Counted from the stretch's first letter, positions 17,305-26,388 are shown. The stretch is 64,000 nt of DNA from LMUY01 sp964247705 (GCA_964247705.1 CAXTVQ010000020.1:4047-68046), one strand, 5' to 3'. Translations and numbers: made by a program. The notes: generated from the sequence alone by a model not told the origin.

Positions 17305-19506
17305 TCACGTGCGCTGTTCCATCCCCGCCAGCACCTTGTCGAGCGTCAGGGGATACTCGCGTATGCGGAACCCGGTGGCGTTGTAGACGGCGTTCGCCAC
17401 CGCCGCACCGGCGCCGCAGATGCCGAGCTCGCCGATGCCCTTGCTCTTGAGCGGGTTGGAGTCGGGGTCCAGTTCCGGCAGGAACACGGCGTCGATGTCC
17501 GGAATGTCGGCGTGTACCGGGACGTGGTACTCGGCGAGATTGCCATTGACGAAGGCGCCGGTGCGCTCGTCCAGCACCAAATCCTCGTGCAGGGCGGCGC
17601 CGACGCCGAAGATCATGCCGCCGATCGCCTGGCTGCGCGCCGTCTTGACGTTGAGGATGCGCCCCGCCGTGAACACGCCCAGCATGCGCCGCAGCCGGAC
17701 CTCCCCGGTGTCGCGGTCGACACCGACCTCGGCGAACTGCGCGCCGTAGGAATGCTGGCTGGTGCGCTTGGCCTGGTCACCGGGATCGAGCGTGCCCGTG
17801 ACGACCAGGCCCTCCGCCGGCACCAGCTCCGACAGCGTCCGGGTCTGCCCGTTCGATATCACCGTGCCGTCCGCGAACTGCGCCTGCGCCGGGTCGAACC
17901 CGGCGGCCCCCGCCAGGCGTTGCCGCAGGGTCACGCAGGCGTCGTAGAGCGCGGAACCGTTGCTGCCGGAGCCGACGGAGCCTCCCGAGCCGGACGATAC
18001 CGGCAGGTCGCTGTCACCAAGCTCCACCCGCACCCGGTCCGCCGGCAGGCCGAGCAGGGTGGCGGCGAGTTGGGTCAGGATGGTGTAGGTGCCGGTGCCG
18101 AGATCGGTCATCGACGATTGCACCGTCAGCACGCCATCGGGGCCGAGCCGCACACGGGCTTCGGACTTGCGCAGGCTGTTGCTTCGGATCGCGGCGGACA
18201 CGCCCATGCCCACGAGCCAGCGCCCGTCCGTACGCGTGGCGGGCCGGCCGCGGTTGGACCAGCCGAAGCGTTCGGCCCCCGCCTGCAGGCAGGGCAGCAA
18301 GTTGCGCGAGGAGAACGGCACCTGCCGCTCCGGATCCTGCGTGGGCTCGTTCTTCAGGCGCAGGGCGATCGGGTCCATCTGCAGCCGTTCTGCCAGGTCG
18401 TCCATCGCGCTTTCGAACGCGAGCAGGCCGACGGCCTCGCCAGGTGCGCGCATGGACGAGGCGATCGGGGTGTTCAGCCCGGCCTGGCGATGCCGGGTCA
18501 GGCGGTTGGCCCCGGCATACAGGGCGCGGGTGGCGACGGCTGCGGTTTCGAACTTCTCCTGGCCGTTGCGGTTGCCGGAGAGGCTGTCATGGCCGATGGC
18601 GAGCAGCGTGCCGTCTGGCGTTGCGCCCAGGCGCACCCGCTGGATGGTGTCGCTGCGGTGCGTGGTGGCGCCGAACACTTGCGGGCGGGCGAGGGCGACC
18701 TTCACCACCCGGCCGGTCTGCTTCGCGGCAATGGCGGCGAGGATCGCATCCGGCATCACGAAGCCCTTGCCGCCGAAACCGCCGCCGACATAGGCCGCGA
18801 TCAAGCGCACGTTCTCCTTCGGGATCCCCAGCGTATCGGCCACGGTCTGCCGGCCGCCGCTGAGGTTCTGGTTCGCCGTTTGCAGCGTCAGGTGGTCGCC
18901 GTCCCACCAGGCAATCGTCGCGTGCGGTTCCATGGCGGCGTGGGACTGCATCGGGCTGCTGTAGACTTCGTCCAACCGGATCGGGGCGGCGGCGAAGGCG
19001 GCTTCGAACTGGCCGACGGCGCTGTCGGCGGCGGCGGAGTCGTCGTGCGGGGTGCCGGGGGTTTGCGCCGGGTCATGCAGGCTGAGGATCGGCGTCTTGC
19101 GGTCGTAGCTGGCGCGGACCAGGGCGGCGGCGGCGCGGGCCTGTTCGAAGCTGTCGGCCACCACGAGCGCGATCGGCTGGCCGTAGCTGGCGATGGCGGG
19201 GCTGGTGAGTTGTCCGGCCAGCTTGCGGTGGTCACCGGTCGCTTGCGGCGGGGCGGTTTCGTGGGTGAGCACCAGGCGGACACCGGGGGCGGCCTGGGCC
19301 GGCGCGGTGTCGATCTGGCGTATGGCGCCACTCGCCACGGTGGCTTGCACGACATAGCCGTAGAGCGGGGCCTCGTGCGGCCATTCGGCGCTGTAGCGCG
19401 CGGTTCCGGTGACCTTTGCGGGGCCGTCCACGCGGTCCATCGGTGCGCCGACCAGGCCGGGCGCTTGATCGAGCACGGTGGGTCCGATCGGTCCGTTCAG
19501 CTTCAT
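17305..19506 (-). CDS. Molybdopterin-binding subunit of xanthine dehydrogenase family, PaoC (YagR)-like, without partner subunits
   Basis: This 733-residue protein matches the size and layout of PaoC, the large subunit of periplasmic aldehyde oxidoreductase. It has the N-terminal DRVDGPAKVTGTARY block, the cofactor-binding GGGFGGKGF and the catalytic glutamate (Glu693 in GIGELGICG). These enzymes hydroxylate aldehydes or N-heterocycles using molybdenum cofactor. The usual small [2Fe-2S] subunit and FAD subunit are absent from this window. Instead the gene follows a Rieske ferredoxin and an FAD ferredoxin reductase, 51 bases downstream. No signal peptide is visible in it, as expected when a partner carries the Tat signal. 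Confidence 0.88.
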   Translation of the reverse strand: MKLNGPIGPTVLDQAPGLVGAPMDRVDGPAKVTGTARYSAEWPHEAPLYGYVVQATVASGAIRQIDTAPAQAAPGVRLVLTHETAPPQATGDHRKLAGQLTSPAIASYGQPIALVVADSFEQARAAAALVRASYDRKTPILSLHDPAQTPGTPHDDSAAADSAVGQFEAAFAAAPIRLDEVYSSPMQSHAAMEPHATIAWWDGDHLTLQTANQNLSGGRQTVADTLGIPKENVRLIAAYVGGGFGGKGFVMPDAILAAIAAKQTGRVVKVALARPQVFGATTHRSDTIQRVRLGATPDGTLLAIGHDSLSGNRNGQEKFETAAVATRALYAGANRLTRHRQAGLNTPIASSMRAPGEAVGLLAFESAMDDLAERLQMDPIALRLKNEPTQDPERQVPFSSRNLLPCLQAGAERFGWSNRGRPATRTDGRWLVGMGVSAAIRSNSLRKSEARVRLGPDGVLTVQSSMTDLGTGTYTILTQLAATLLGLPADRVRVELGDSDLPVSSGSGGSVGSGSNGSALYDACVTLRQRLAGAAGFDPAQAQFADGTVISNGQTRTLSELVPAEGLVVTGTLDPGDQAKRTSQHSYGAQFAEVGVDRDTGEVRLRRMLGVFTAGRILNVKTARSQAIGGMIFGVGAALHEDLVLDERTGAFVNGNLAEYHVPVHADIPDIDAVFLPELDPDSNPLKSKGIGELGICGAGAAVANAVYNATGFRIREYPLTLDKVLAGMEQRT

Positions 19507-19557
19507 GGCGGTGTCTCCTGCCGCGTTATGGAAGCTTCGATCGGCGTCGCGTGCTAA

Positions 19558-20760
19558 TCAATTGGCTGGCAGCAGGCGCCGGGCTGGCACCGCCGGGTCG
19601 GCCAGGAGCGCCGGATCGACGCCTCTGCCGGCACGGATGATCGATTGTGCCGCACGCACTTCTCGGGGCGAGTCGATCCCGACGATGCCGTTCAGGGCGC
19701 CGGACTCACCCAGGAACCAGGCCGAAAACGGCGCCGCATTTGGCTCGCCCCGCAGCACGAGGCGGCCGGTCGGGTCGCCGGCAATCTGGAGGTTGCGGCC
19801 GTGCTGGTCGGTCCAGAACCAGGGCACCACGTCGTACGGCGTGCCGCTGCCCGCCATCGCCTGGCCGGCCGCGGTGCCGTGATCCTGGGCGTGGCGCCAG
19901 GTTTCCAGCCGCACCCGGCGGTGCAGGCGCGGCACCCAGAATGCGGCGACGTCCCCGGCGGCGTAGATGCCCGGCGCGGATGTGCGGCAGAACTCGTCCA
20001 CCTCGATGCCGCGGTCCACGGCGAGGCCGGCGGCTTCGGCGAGCGCGGTGTTGCGGTCCATGCCAATGCCCGCGACCACGGCGTCGGCCGGGATTTCGGT
20101 CCCGTCGCTGCACAGCACGGCGCTGGGCAGGATCGCCGCCACGGCCACGCCAAGCCGGAGGTCCACCCCGGCCGAGACGTGCAGCGCCGTGAGCCAGTCC
20201 CCCACGACCGGCGGCAGGGAGCGGCCCATGACGGATGCGCCGGCCTCGATCACCGTCGTGCGGCAGCCCCGGGCTTGGGCGGAGGACGCGACTTCCAGCC
20301 CGATCACGCCGGCGCCGATGCACACGATGCGTGCGCCGGGCCGCAGATGCCCGCGCAGCAGCCGGGCGTCGTCCAGCGTCCGCAGGTACAGCACGCGGTC
20401 GGCCCCCGGCACGTCGAGCCGCCGGGCACGGCCGCCGGTGGCCAGCAACAGGGCCGAGTATGGCTGGCGGGTGCCGCCCGCCAGGTGCACGGCGTGCGCG
20501 CTGGCGTCGATTGCCTCGGCGCGGATGCCGTGGCGGGTTTCGATAGTCTGTTCCGCGTAGTGCGCTTCGGGGTGGAAATAGCTGATTGGCGGCTCGTCCA
20601 GCGCGGTGAGCATGGCCTTGGAGAGCGGGGGACGTTCGTGCGGCCGCTCCGTCTCGTCACCCAGCAGGACGATGCGGCCCGCGAACCCGGCCTGGCGCAT
20701 CGCGACCGCCGCGTGGGCGCCGGCCTGACCCGCGCCGACGATCACGGCCGGGTCCGTCAT
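19558..20760 (-). CDS. FAD-dependent ferredoxin reductase-like oxidoreductase
   Basis: This 400-residue flavoprotein is of the ferredoxin/rubredoxin-NAD+ reductase type. The FAD motif GAGQAG is at residues 9-14. The RPPLSKAML block, a second Rossmann motif (CIGAGVIGLEVASSA) for NAD(P)H and the IYAAGDVA motif follow. The C-terminal part fits the reductase C domain. It would pass electrons between NAD(P)H and the Rieske ferredoxin encoded 24 bases upstream. No terminal oxygenase is encoded nearby. Confidence 0.88.
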   Translation of the reverse strand: MTDPAVIVGAGQAGAHAAVAMRQAGFAGRIVLLGDETERPHERPPLSKAMLTALDEPPISYFHPEAHYAEQTIETRHGIRAEAIDASAHAVHLAGGTRQPYSALLLATGGRARRLDVPGADRVLYLRTLDDARLLRGHLRPGARIVCIGAGVIGLEVASSAQARGCRTTVIEAGASVMGRSLPPVVGDWLTALHVSAGVDLRLGVAVAAILPSAVLCSDGTEIPADAVVAGIGMDRNTALAEAAGLAVDRGIEVDEFCRTSAPGIYAAGDVAAFWVPRLHRRVRLETWRHAQDHGTAAGQAMAGSGTPYDVVPWFWTDQHGRNLQIAGDPTGRLVLRGEPNAAPFSAWFLGESGALNGIVGIDSPREVRAAQSIIRAGRGVDPALLADPAVPARRLLPAN

Positions 20761-20784
20761 GCAGACGGTGTCACCCGCGCCGGA

Positions 20785-21198
20785 TCACACATCGACCACG
20801 ATGTAGTCTTCCTCGACCTCGACCGGCACGGTTTCCGCCACGTAGGGTCCGGCTACGACCGACGCCCCGCTCTCGGTGCCGACGGCGTAGGACTTGCTGC
20901 GGATGCGCTCGGGGTCGCAGTAGGACTGGCCTGTGCGGATGTCGAACTCCCACCCGTGCCAAGGGCAGCGGACGAACTCGCCCTTGCGGATGTAGCTGTA
21001 GTCGCCCGGCCCCTTGGACAGCAGCAGCCCCGTGGTGATCCCGGCGCACAAACTGCCGCCCTGGTGCGGGCAGCGGTCGAGCATGCCGTAGAACTGGTTG
21101 TCCAGGTTGAACACGGCGATCGGGCGGCCCTTGATGGTGAAACGCTTGCGGCCGCCCGGCGGGATCTCGCTGGTTTTGGCGACGACGTGCCGGCTCAT
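20785..21198 (-). CDS. Rieske [2Fe-2S] ferredoxin
   Basis: This 137-residue protein is a soluble Rieske ferredoxin. The cluster ligands are Cys43 and His45 (CPHQGG) and Cys78 and His81 (CPWHGWEFD). It has no signal peptide and no hydrophobic anchor, so it acts in the cytoplasm as an electron carrier or, less likely, as a degenerate oxygenase N-domain. The ATG overlaps the upstream amidohydrolase stop (ATGA). An insert between the two ligand pairs (about residues 55-72) is longer than in minimal ferredoxins. Confidence 0.9.
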   Translation of the reverse strand: MSRHVVAKTSEIPPGGRKRFTIKGRPIAVFNLDNQFYGMLDRCPHQGGSLCAGITTGLLLSKGPGDYSYIRKGEFVRCPWHGWEFDIRTGQSYCDPERIRSKSYAVGTESGASVVAGPYVAETVPVEVEEDYIVVDV

Positions 21199-22301
21199 CC
21201 CAGGTCGACACCGTACAGCGCGCGGGCGTTTTCCAGGAAGAACTGCCGCCGCTGCGTCTCGGTGATCTTCAGCGGCAGGGCGTAGGCCGGGTCATCGAAA
21301 TCCCAATGCGGGTAGTCGGTGGCGAACAGCAAACGGTCCCACCCCATCCACTCGATGGTGTCGAGCAGGTGCTCGCGCGGTTCGGGCTCCTCCATCGGCT
21401 GGGTCGTCCACCAGACGTGGCGGCGCATGTATTCGGACGGCGCCTGTTTCAAATGCGGCGTCTCCGCGCGCAGGGTCTTCCACACCTTGTCCAGCCGCCA
21501 GGCGAGCGACGGGGCCCAGGCGAACCCGGCTTCCACCATCACGACGCGCAGCTTGGGGAAACGCTCGAACACGCCCTCGACCAGCATCGAGGACAGGCCG
21601 GCCTGGCAGCTCTGTGCGTGGCCGGTCATCTCCTCGATGTAGTAGGACGGCCATCCGGTCGCGGTGATCGGCGCGCCGCCGTAGCCGAATGCGTGCACGG
21701 CCACGGGAAGCCCAGCGGCCTCGGCCGCGGCGAACATCTTCCAGTAGCGGCGGTTGCCCAGCGGTTCGGCGGTGCGGGACAGGATCATGACCTGGACGTA
21801 GTCCTTGCGCCCGGCCCAGTATTCGATCTCGGCGGCCGCCGCGTCCGGGAACTCGTATGGCACGACGATGGAGCCGCGCAGGCGGGGATCGCCGAGCCAG
21901 ACCTCCTTCTGCCAGTGGTTCACCGCCCGGCACAGCGCGGCGCTGTAGTCGGGGTTGGACAGGCCTTCGCCGCTGGCGAGCGGGTTGAGGATGCCGAGCA
22001 CGACGTTGTTCGGGTCGAGATGCTGCTCCGCCAGGAAAGACGGCGAGCTGCCTTGCCGCCCACCCTCCGGCGGGTAGGCGTCGCGGCGGGAGGCATCCGG
22101 CTGGCTCTTGGGATAGGCCGGGCCTTTGTGCATGCCGAGGCGGCGCAGCGTCCCGTACTGGGCGGCATAGTCGCGCCACTGCTTCGACAGCCATGGGTCG
22201 AGGTCCTGCGGGGTGCGCTGTGCCGGGTGGATGTCGCAATCGGCAATGGCGAGCTTGGTGGTCGCCGGTGCCGCGCGTTGCGGGCGGAGCTGGACGTTCA
22301 T
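21195..22301 (-). CDS. Amidohydrolase 2 family (PF04909) metal-dependent hydrolase, paralogue 1
   Basis: This 368-residue TIM-barrel hydrolase of the amidohydrolase 2/ACMSD group has metal-site motifs DCDIH (21-25), His in the VAVHAFG strand and Asp in LLFATDYPHWDF. Family members decarboxylate or hydrolyse aromatic and cyclic acids. It is closely similar over its length to the gene at 24833-25945, including the first residues MNVQ-RPQ, so the two are recent paralogues. ATGA overlaps join it to the genes on both sides. The substrate is unknown. Confidence 0.88.
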   Translation of the reverse strand: MNVQLRPQRAAPATTKLAIADCDIHPAQRTPQDLDPWLSKQWRDYAAQYGTLRRLGMHKGPAYPKSQPDASRRDAYPPEGGRQGSSPSFLAEQHLDPNNVVLGILNPLASGEGLSNPDYSAALCRAVNHWQKEVWLGDPRLRGSIVVPYEFPDAAAAEIEYWAGRKDYVQVMILSRTAEPLGNRRYWKMFAAAEAAGLPVAVHAFGYGGAPITATGWPSYYIEEMTGHAQSCQAGLSSMLVEGVFERFPKLRVVMVEAGFAWAPSLAWRLDKVWKTLRAETPHLKQAPSEYMRRHVWWTTQPMEEPEPREHLLDTIEWMGWDRLLFATDYPHWDFDDPAYALPLKITETQRRQFFLENARALYGVDLG

Positions 22302-23356
22302 GCCACGGTCTCCTTGAGGCGGGCATAGGTCGCCCGCGGGTTGTCGACGGCGATCTTGCGGCGCAGTTCGGGGGAGATCCCCGCCGGCCATGGATCGTCG
22401 CCCTCGAAGTGGTTGTGCGGGTAGTCGGTGGAGAACAGCAGCAGGTCGTCGGACTGCATGTGGTCCAGTAGCCGCACCAGGGCCTGAGCACCCGGCGGCG
22501 CGTCCGTAGGTGTCAGCGAAAGGCGGACGTTGCTGCGCACGATCTCGATCGGCGAACGGTCCACCCAGGGGATCTCCGTGCGCAGGCCGCGCCAGTACTT
22601 CGTCAGCCGCCAGAGATGGGCGGGCAGCCAGGTCCAGCCGGATTCAAGCAGCACGACCTTGAGTTCGGGATACTTGGAGAACACGCCCTCGCAGATCATG
22701 CTGGTGAGCTGGGTCTGAAAGGATTGGGCCTGCGCCACGTAGTCCTCGGTGTAGTACGATGGCCAGCCGACGGCGGTGGGCGGGTTGTGGTAGTTGCTGC
22801 CTGCGTGGATCCCGACCGCCAGCCCGTGGCGCGCAGCAGCGGCGTAGATCGGCCAGTAGTGGCGCTTGCCGAGCGGCATGTCGCCACCCGCCAGCAGCAG
22901 CACCTGCACGAAGCGGCGGTCGGCGGCGCAACGCTCGATCTCGTCCACCGCGAACTCGACGCTTTGCACGGGCAGCACGATGGAGGCCCGCAGGCGGTCG
23001 TCCTTGTCCAGCCACTCGCGGGCAACCCAGTCGTTCACGGCGCGGGCGTAGGCGGCGGCCATGTCCTCGCTGAACAGCAGTTGCACGCCGTAGAGGCAAT
23101 TCAGCACGGCGGTTCCGGTGCCGAACGCGTCCAGGCATTCGCTCCGCACCTGGTGCAGTGTCGCGGCGGGCTTGCCGGTGGCAGGGCGCCAATCCGGGCG
23201 GGCGGTGAGCGGGGAGCCGGCGGGGTAGCTGATGGAATTCAGCTCGTCCATGCCGCGGGTGACGACGATCTCGCGCCAGTGGTCTTCGAGATACGGCAGC
23301 AACGCCTGCAGGCTGGGAACGGAGGGATGGACGTCGCAATCGATCGTTTCGGACAT
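22298..23356 (-). CDS. Amidohydrolase 2 family (PF04909) metal-dependent hydrolase, paralogue 2
   Basis: This 352-residue hydrolase is of the same family as its downstream neighbour but clearly more divergent. The N-terminal metal motif is DCDVHPS, the central His lies in AVGIHAGSN and the C-terminal Asp in LLFSTDYPHNHFEGDDP. It is the first gene of the minus-strand operon that runs through two hydrolases, Rieske ferredoxin, reductase and molybdenum subunit. The start is an ATG preceded by a GGAGGG-like site. The function may be decarboxylation or ring hydrolysis of the product made by the operon's oxidoreductase. Confidence 0.88.
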   Translation of the reverse strand: MSETIDCDVHPSVPSLQALLPYLEDHWREIVVTRGMDELNSISYPAGSPLTARPDWRPATGKPAATLHQVRSECLDAFGTGTAVLNCLYGVQLLFSEDMAAAYARAVNDWVAREWLDKDDRLRASIVLPVQSVEFAVDEIERCAADRRFVQVLLLAGGDMPLGKRHYWPIYAAAARHGLAVGIHAGSNYHNPPTAVGWPSYYTEDYVAQAQSFQTQLTSMICEGVFSKYPELKVVLLESGWTWLPAHLWRLTKYWRGLRTEIPWVDRSPIEIVRSNVRLSLTPTDAPPGAQALVRLLDHMQSDDLLLFSTDYPHNHFEGDDPWPAGISPELRRKIAVDNPRATYARLKETVA

Positions 23357-23515
23357 TGTGGAGCCCTCCAGCCAGGCCGCTTTCGAGCGGTCGCACTCTG
23401 TTCATCCGATGATGCGCCGCTGCCCGGCGTTTGCCAACCGGGTGGGGACGGCACTAGCGTTCGGACAACGAAAAACGACGTGGCTGAAAAACGGCACGGC
23501 CTGAGGGGGAGGGAC

Positions 23516-24823
23516 ATGAGCGGGACCACACCAGCCTTGCGGCGGATGCAGTGGGTCGCGGTGGGAATGTGCACGTTCGCCATCGCACTGAACTACATCG
23601 ACCGCTCCACCCTGGCGATCGGCAACCTCAAGATCCGCGCGGAGTTCGGCATCAGCGCGACCGGGATCGGCGCGCTGCAATCGGCGTGGTCGATTGCCTT
23701 CGCTCTCGCGCAGATCCCGGTGGGCCTGTTGGTGGACCGGGTGGGCGCGCGCCGGCTGCTCGGCTGGGCGCTGGTGCTGTGGTCGATTGCCCAGGCAGCC
23801 GGGGGCGTGCTGTCGGGCTACTTTGCGTTCATGTGGTCGCGCGTCGCACTGGGCGTGTTCGAGTCACCGGCTTTCCCAGGCGCTGTCCGCACCGTCTCGA
23901 ACTGGTTTTCCACCCGCGAGCGCGGCAAGCCGACCGGGGTCTACACCCTGGGCGGCGATTTGGGGCGCATCATCGGTACCCCGCTCCTCACCGCCCTGCT
24001 GCTCGTGTTCGGCTGGCGCATGATGTTCTTCGTCATGGGCGTGATCGGCCTGCTCGGCGCTGTCGCCTGGTTCACGCTGTATCGCGATCCGGACCTGTCC
24101 CGCATGCCGGCGGCCGACCGCGACTATCTTGCCGCCAACGGCATGGGAACCCGCTCCAACGTGACGCTGCAGAGCTGGCGCAAGCTGTTCGCGTTCCGGT
24201 CGATGTGGGGGATGATCCTCGGGTCGTTCTGCTCGGGCTACGCCATCTGGATGTATGGAACCTGGCTGCCGGCCTATCTCGAGATGCAGCAGCACGTTTC
24301 GATCGCGAAGACCGGCGTGCTGGCCATGGTTCCGCTTGCCTGCTCGATCGCCGGGTCGGTGGCCGGCGGCTACGCGACGGACTGGCTGGCGAAGGGCGGG
24401 ATGAATGTCGTGGCGAGCCGCAAAGTCCCGGCAGCGTGCGGTTACCTCCTGGCGGCGGCGTTCTGCGCCGGCGCCGCCTTGTCCGGCGAGGTGGTGGCGG
24501 CCTTGGCCTGCATCTCTGCCTCCATGTTCTTCCTGTCGTTCGCGCAATCGGGCAAGTGGACGCTGATCACGGCGATCGCGCCGCAAGCCTACTCGGGGTC
24601 GGTCGCCTCGATCCAGAACTTCGGGTCCTATATCGGCGGCACCGTCTCCCCCATCCTGACGGGGGCCGTGGTGGACGCCACCGGGTCGTTCGTGCTGGCG
24701 CTGTTCATCGGGTCGGGTGTCATGGTGGCGGGGGCTGCGCTATACTTCTTCGTGGTCAAGGATCCGATCCCGTCCGAGGCGCTTGACCAGCCTGTCTTGG
24801 TTGCCGCCGCAGCAGCCCATTAG
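23516..24823 (+). CDS. MFS transporter, anion:cation symporter type
   Basis: This 435-residue inner-membrane carrier has twelve predicted transmembrane helices. The first helix (GMCTFAIALNYIDRSTLAIG) and the LVDRVGARR loop between helices 2 and 3 mark the ACS subfamily, which takes up organic anions such as hexuronates, phthalate, tartrate or allantoate. A GGGGAGGG site precedes the ATG. It is divergent from the amidohydrolase operon and lies nine bases upstream of a third amidohydrolase, so it probably imports the substrate of these enzymes. Confidence 0.92.
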   Translation: MSGTTPALRRMQWVAVGMCTFAIALNYIDRSTLAIGNLKIRAEFGISATGIGALQSAWSIAFALAQIPVGLLVDRVGARRLLGWALVLWSIAQAAGGVLSGYFAFMWSRVALGVFESPAFPGAVRTVSNWFSTRERGKPTGVYTLGGDLGRIIGTPLLTALLLVFGWRMMFFVMGVIGLLGAVAWFTLYRDPDLSRMPAADRDYLAANGMGTRSNVTLQSWRKLFAFRSMWGMILGSFCSGYAIWMYGTWLPAYLEMQQHVSIAKTGVLAMVPLACSIAGSVAGGYATDWLAKGGMNVVASRKVPAACGYLLAAAFCAGAALSGEVVAALACISASMFFLSFAQSGKWTLITAIAPQAYSGSVASIQNFGSYIGGTVSPILTGAVVDATGSFVLALFIGSGVMVAGAALYFFVVKDPIPSEALDQPVLVAAAAAH

Positions 24824-24832
24824 GAGAGTCCG

Positions 24833-25945
24833 ATGAACGTCCAGGTTCGTCCGCAGCAAGGGGCCGGCGCCAGCGCGAGCCGGCTTGCGATCGCCGATTG
24901 CGACATCCACCACAGCCCACGCGATTTCAAGATGCTCTACCCGTATCTCGAGCAGCGTTGGCGCGACCACCTCGCCATGTTCGGCCAGCGCCCGCGGCAG
25001 GGCAACGCGGGCGGGCCGCAATTCCCCAAGAGCCAGCCCGATGCCAGCCGCCGGGACGCCTGGCCGCCGGTGGGCGGGCGCCCGGGCAGCGATCTCGGCT
25101 TCATGCGCACGCACCACCTGGATGCGAACGGGATCGAGCTCGGCATCCTGGCGATGATCCGCCCGCACCCCGGCGGCTATCAGAACCTCGACCTCAGTGC
25201 GGTGATGTGCCGGGCGATCAACGACTGGCAGGTCGCGGAGTGGACGCAGCCGGAGCCGCGGCTGAAGGCCTCCATCGTCGTGCCGTACGAGGACGCGGAT
25301 GCGTCGGTGGCGGAGATCCGGCGCTGGGCCGGGCATTCCGACATGGTGCAGGTGCTCCTGCTGTCCCGCACCGTCGAGCCGCTCGGGCACCGGCGCTACT
25401 GGCCGATCTACCGGGCGGCGGCGGAGGCCGGACTACCGATCGGCATCCACGCATTCGGCAATGGCGGCACGCCGACGACGGGAACGGGGTGGCCCTCGTT
25501 CTACATGGAGGACATGGTCGGCCACTCGCAATCCTGCCAGTCGATGGTGAGCTCGATGGTGCTGGAGGGCGTTTTCGGCCATGTCCCAAACCTGCGCGTG
25601 GTGCTGATCGAGGCCGGGTTCGCTTGGTTGCCGCCCTTGGCGTGGCGGCTGGACCGCGCTTGGCAGGCCTTGCGTGGCGAAACGCCGGCGGTGACCCGGC
25701 CACCCAGCGAGATCATCCGCGAGCATTTCTGGCTGACGACGCAGCCGATGGAGGAGCCGGACGAGCCCGTCCACCTGGCCGACACCATCGGCTGGATCGG
25801 TTGGGACCGGCTGCTGTTCGCCACCGACTACCCGCATTGGGACTACGACGACCCGCAGCAGGCGATGAAGCTGCGTCTCACGCCCGAGCAGCGGCAGGCG
25901 TTCTTTCTCGGCAATGCACGCCGGGTCTATTTGGGGGCGGACTGA
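24833..25945 (+). CDS. Amidohydrolase 2 family (PF04909) metal-dependent hydrolase, paralogue 3
   Basis: This 370-residue hydrolase has the same motifs as paralogue 1: DCDIH near residue 23, GIHAFGNGG, and LLFATDYPHWDYDDP. Long blocks are shared with paralogue 1 (PKSQPDASRRDA, TTQPMEEP, DRLLFATDYPHWD), showing recent duplication onto the opposite strand. It starts nine bases after the MFS gene and is followed four bases later by a Rieske ferredoxin. This repeats the hydrolase plus Rieske pairing of the divergent operon. Confidence 0.9.
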   Translation: MNVQVRPQQGAGASASRLAIADCDIHHSPRDFKMLYPYLEQRWRDHLAMFGQRPRQGNAGGPQFPKSQPDASRRDAWPPVGGRPGSDLGFMRTHHLDANGIELGILAMIRPHPGGYQNLDLSAVMCRAINDWQVAEWTQPEPRLKASIVVPYEDADASVAEIRRWAGHSDMVQVLLLSRTVEPLGHRRYWPIYRAAAEAGLPIGIHAFGNGGTPTTGTGWPSFYMEDMVGHSQSCQSMVSSMVLEGVFGHVPNLRVVLIEAGFAWLPPLAWRLDRAWQALRGETPAVTRPPSEIIREHFWLTTQPMEEPDEPVHLADTIGWIGWDRLLFATDYPHWDYDDPQQAMKLRLTPEQRQAFFLGNARRVYLGAD

Positions 25946-25949
25946 GCGG

Positions 25950-26264
25950 ATGGATGAGCAATGGACACGCATCGCCGGTGTCGGGGACGTTGCGGAGGGT
26001 GAGGCCGCACCGATCGAGATGATGGGGCTCAACCTGGCGTTATATAACGTCGATGGGCAGTATTTCTGCACCGACAATGTCTGCTCCCACGCGTTCGCCT
26101 TGCTGAGCGAGGGCTGGCTGGAAGGCCACTTGATCGAGTGCCCGTTGCACAACGGCCAGTTCGACGTGCGGACGGGGAAGGGCATGGGCCCGCCTATCAC
26201 GGCCGATATCCAGAGCTACGCCGTACGGGTCGAGGGTGACGATATCCTGATTGCCCTGCCTTAA
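25950..26264 (+). CDS. Small Rieske [2Fe-2S] ferredoxin
   Basis: This 104-residue soluble ferredoxin has cluster ligands Cys45 and His47 (CSHAF) and Cys64 and His67 (CPLHNGQFD). It resembles the ferredoxin components of ring-hydroxylating dioxygenases (BphF/NirD-like). It is the last gene of the plus-strand MFS/amidohydrolase unit. No oxygenase alpha subunit is present in the window, so its partner must be elsewhere or be the oxidoreductase of the opposite operon. The ATG at 25950 is preferred over an earlier in-frame start inside the upstream gene. Confidence 0.9.
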   Translation: MDEQWTRIAGVGDVAEGEAAPIEMMGLNLALYNVDGQYFCTDNVCSHAFALLSEGWLEGHLIECPLHNGQFDVRTGKGMGPPITADIQSYAVRVEGDDILIALP

Positions 26265-26347
26265 GCCGAGATTGGCCGGTCGCGGTTGTGGCCCCGGGTA
26301 AGCAGTCAGCGTGCGGCCGGATGGATACGTTTTCGGATTGGTAAGTC

Positions 26348-26362
26348 AACGTACGATGCACA
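26348..26362. promoter_or_regulatory. Possible MarR autoregulatory site
   Basis: A 15-base segment 26 bases before the MarR start matches ten of fifteen positions of the perfect palindrome in front of the acyl-CoA dehydrogenase gene (28181-28195, read on its coding strand). Both contain a -10-like hexamer (TACGAT here, TATGAT there). This would fit a MarR operator overlapping the promoter. The evidence is pattern similarity only. Confidence 0.35.
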
Positions 26363-26388
26363 CATGATCTAAGGCAGAGCCGGAGGCC

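Noticed and set aside
17512..19557. A 681-codon plus-strand open frame opposite the molybdenum hydroxylase
   Set aside because: Antisense shadow of a highly GC3-biased gene; composition is His/Arg/Gly-rich without motifs.
17305..26264. Complete Rieske ring-hydroxylating dioxygenase cluster
   Set aside because: Two ferredoxins and a reductase are present but no alpha or beta oxygenase subunit is found on either strand.
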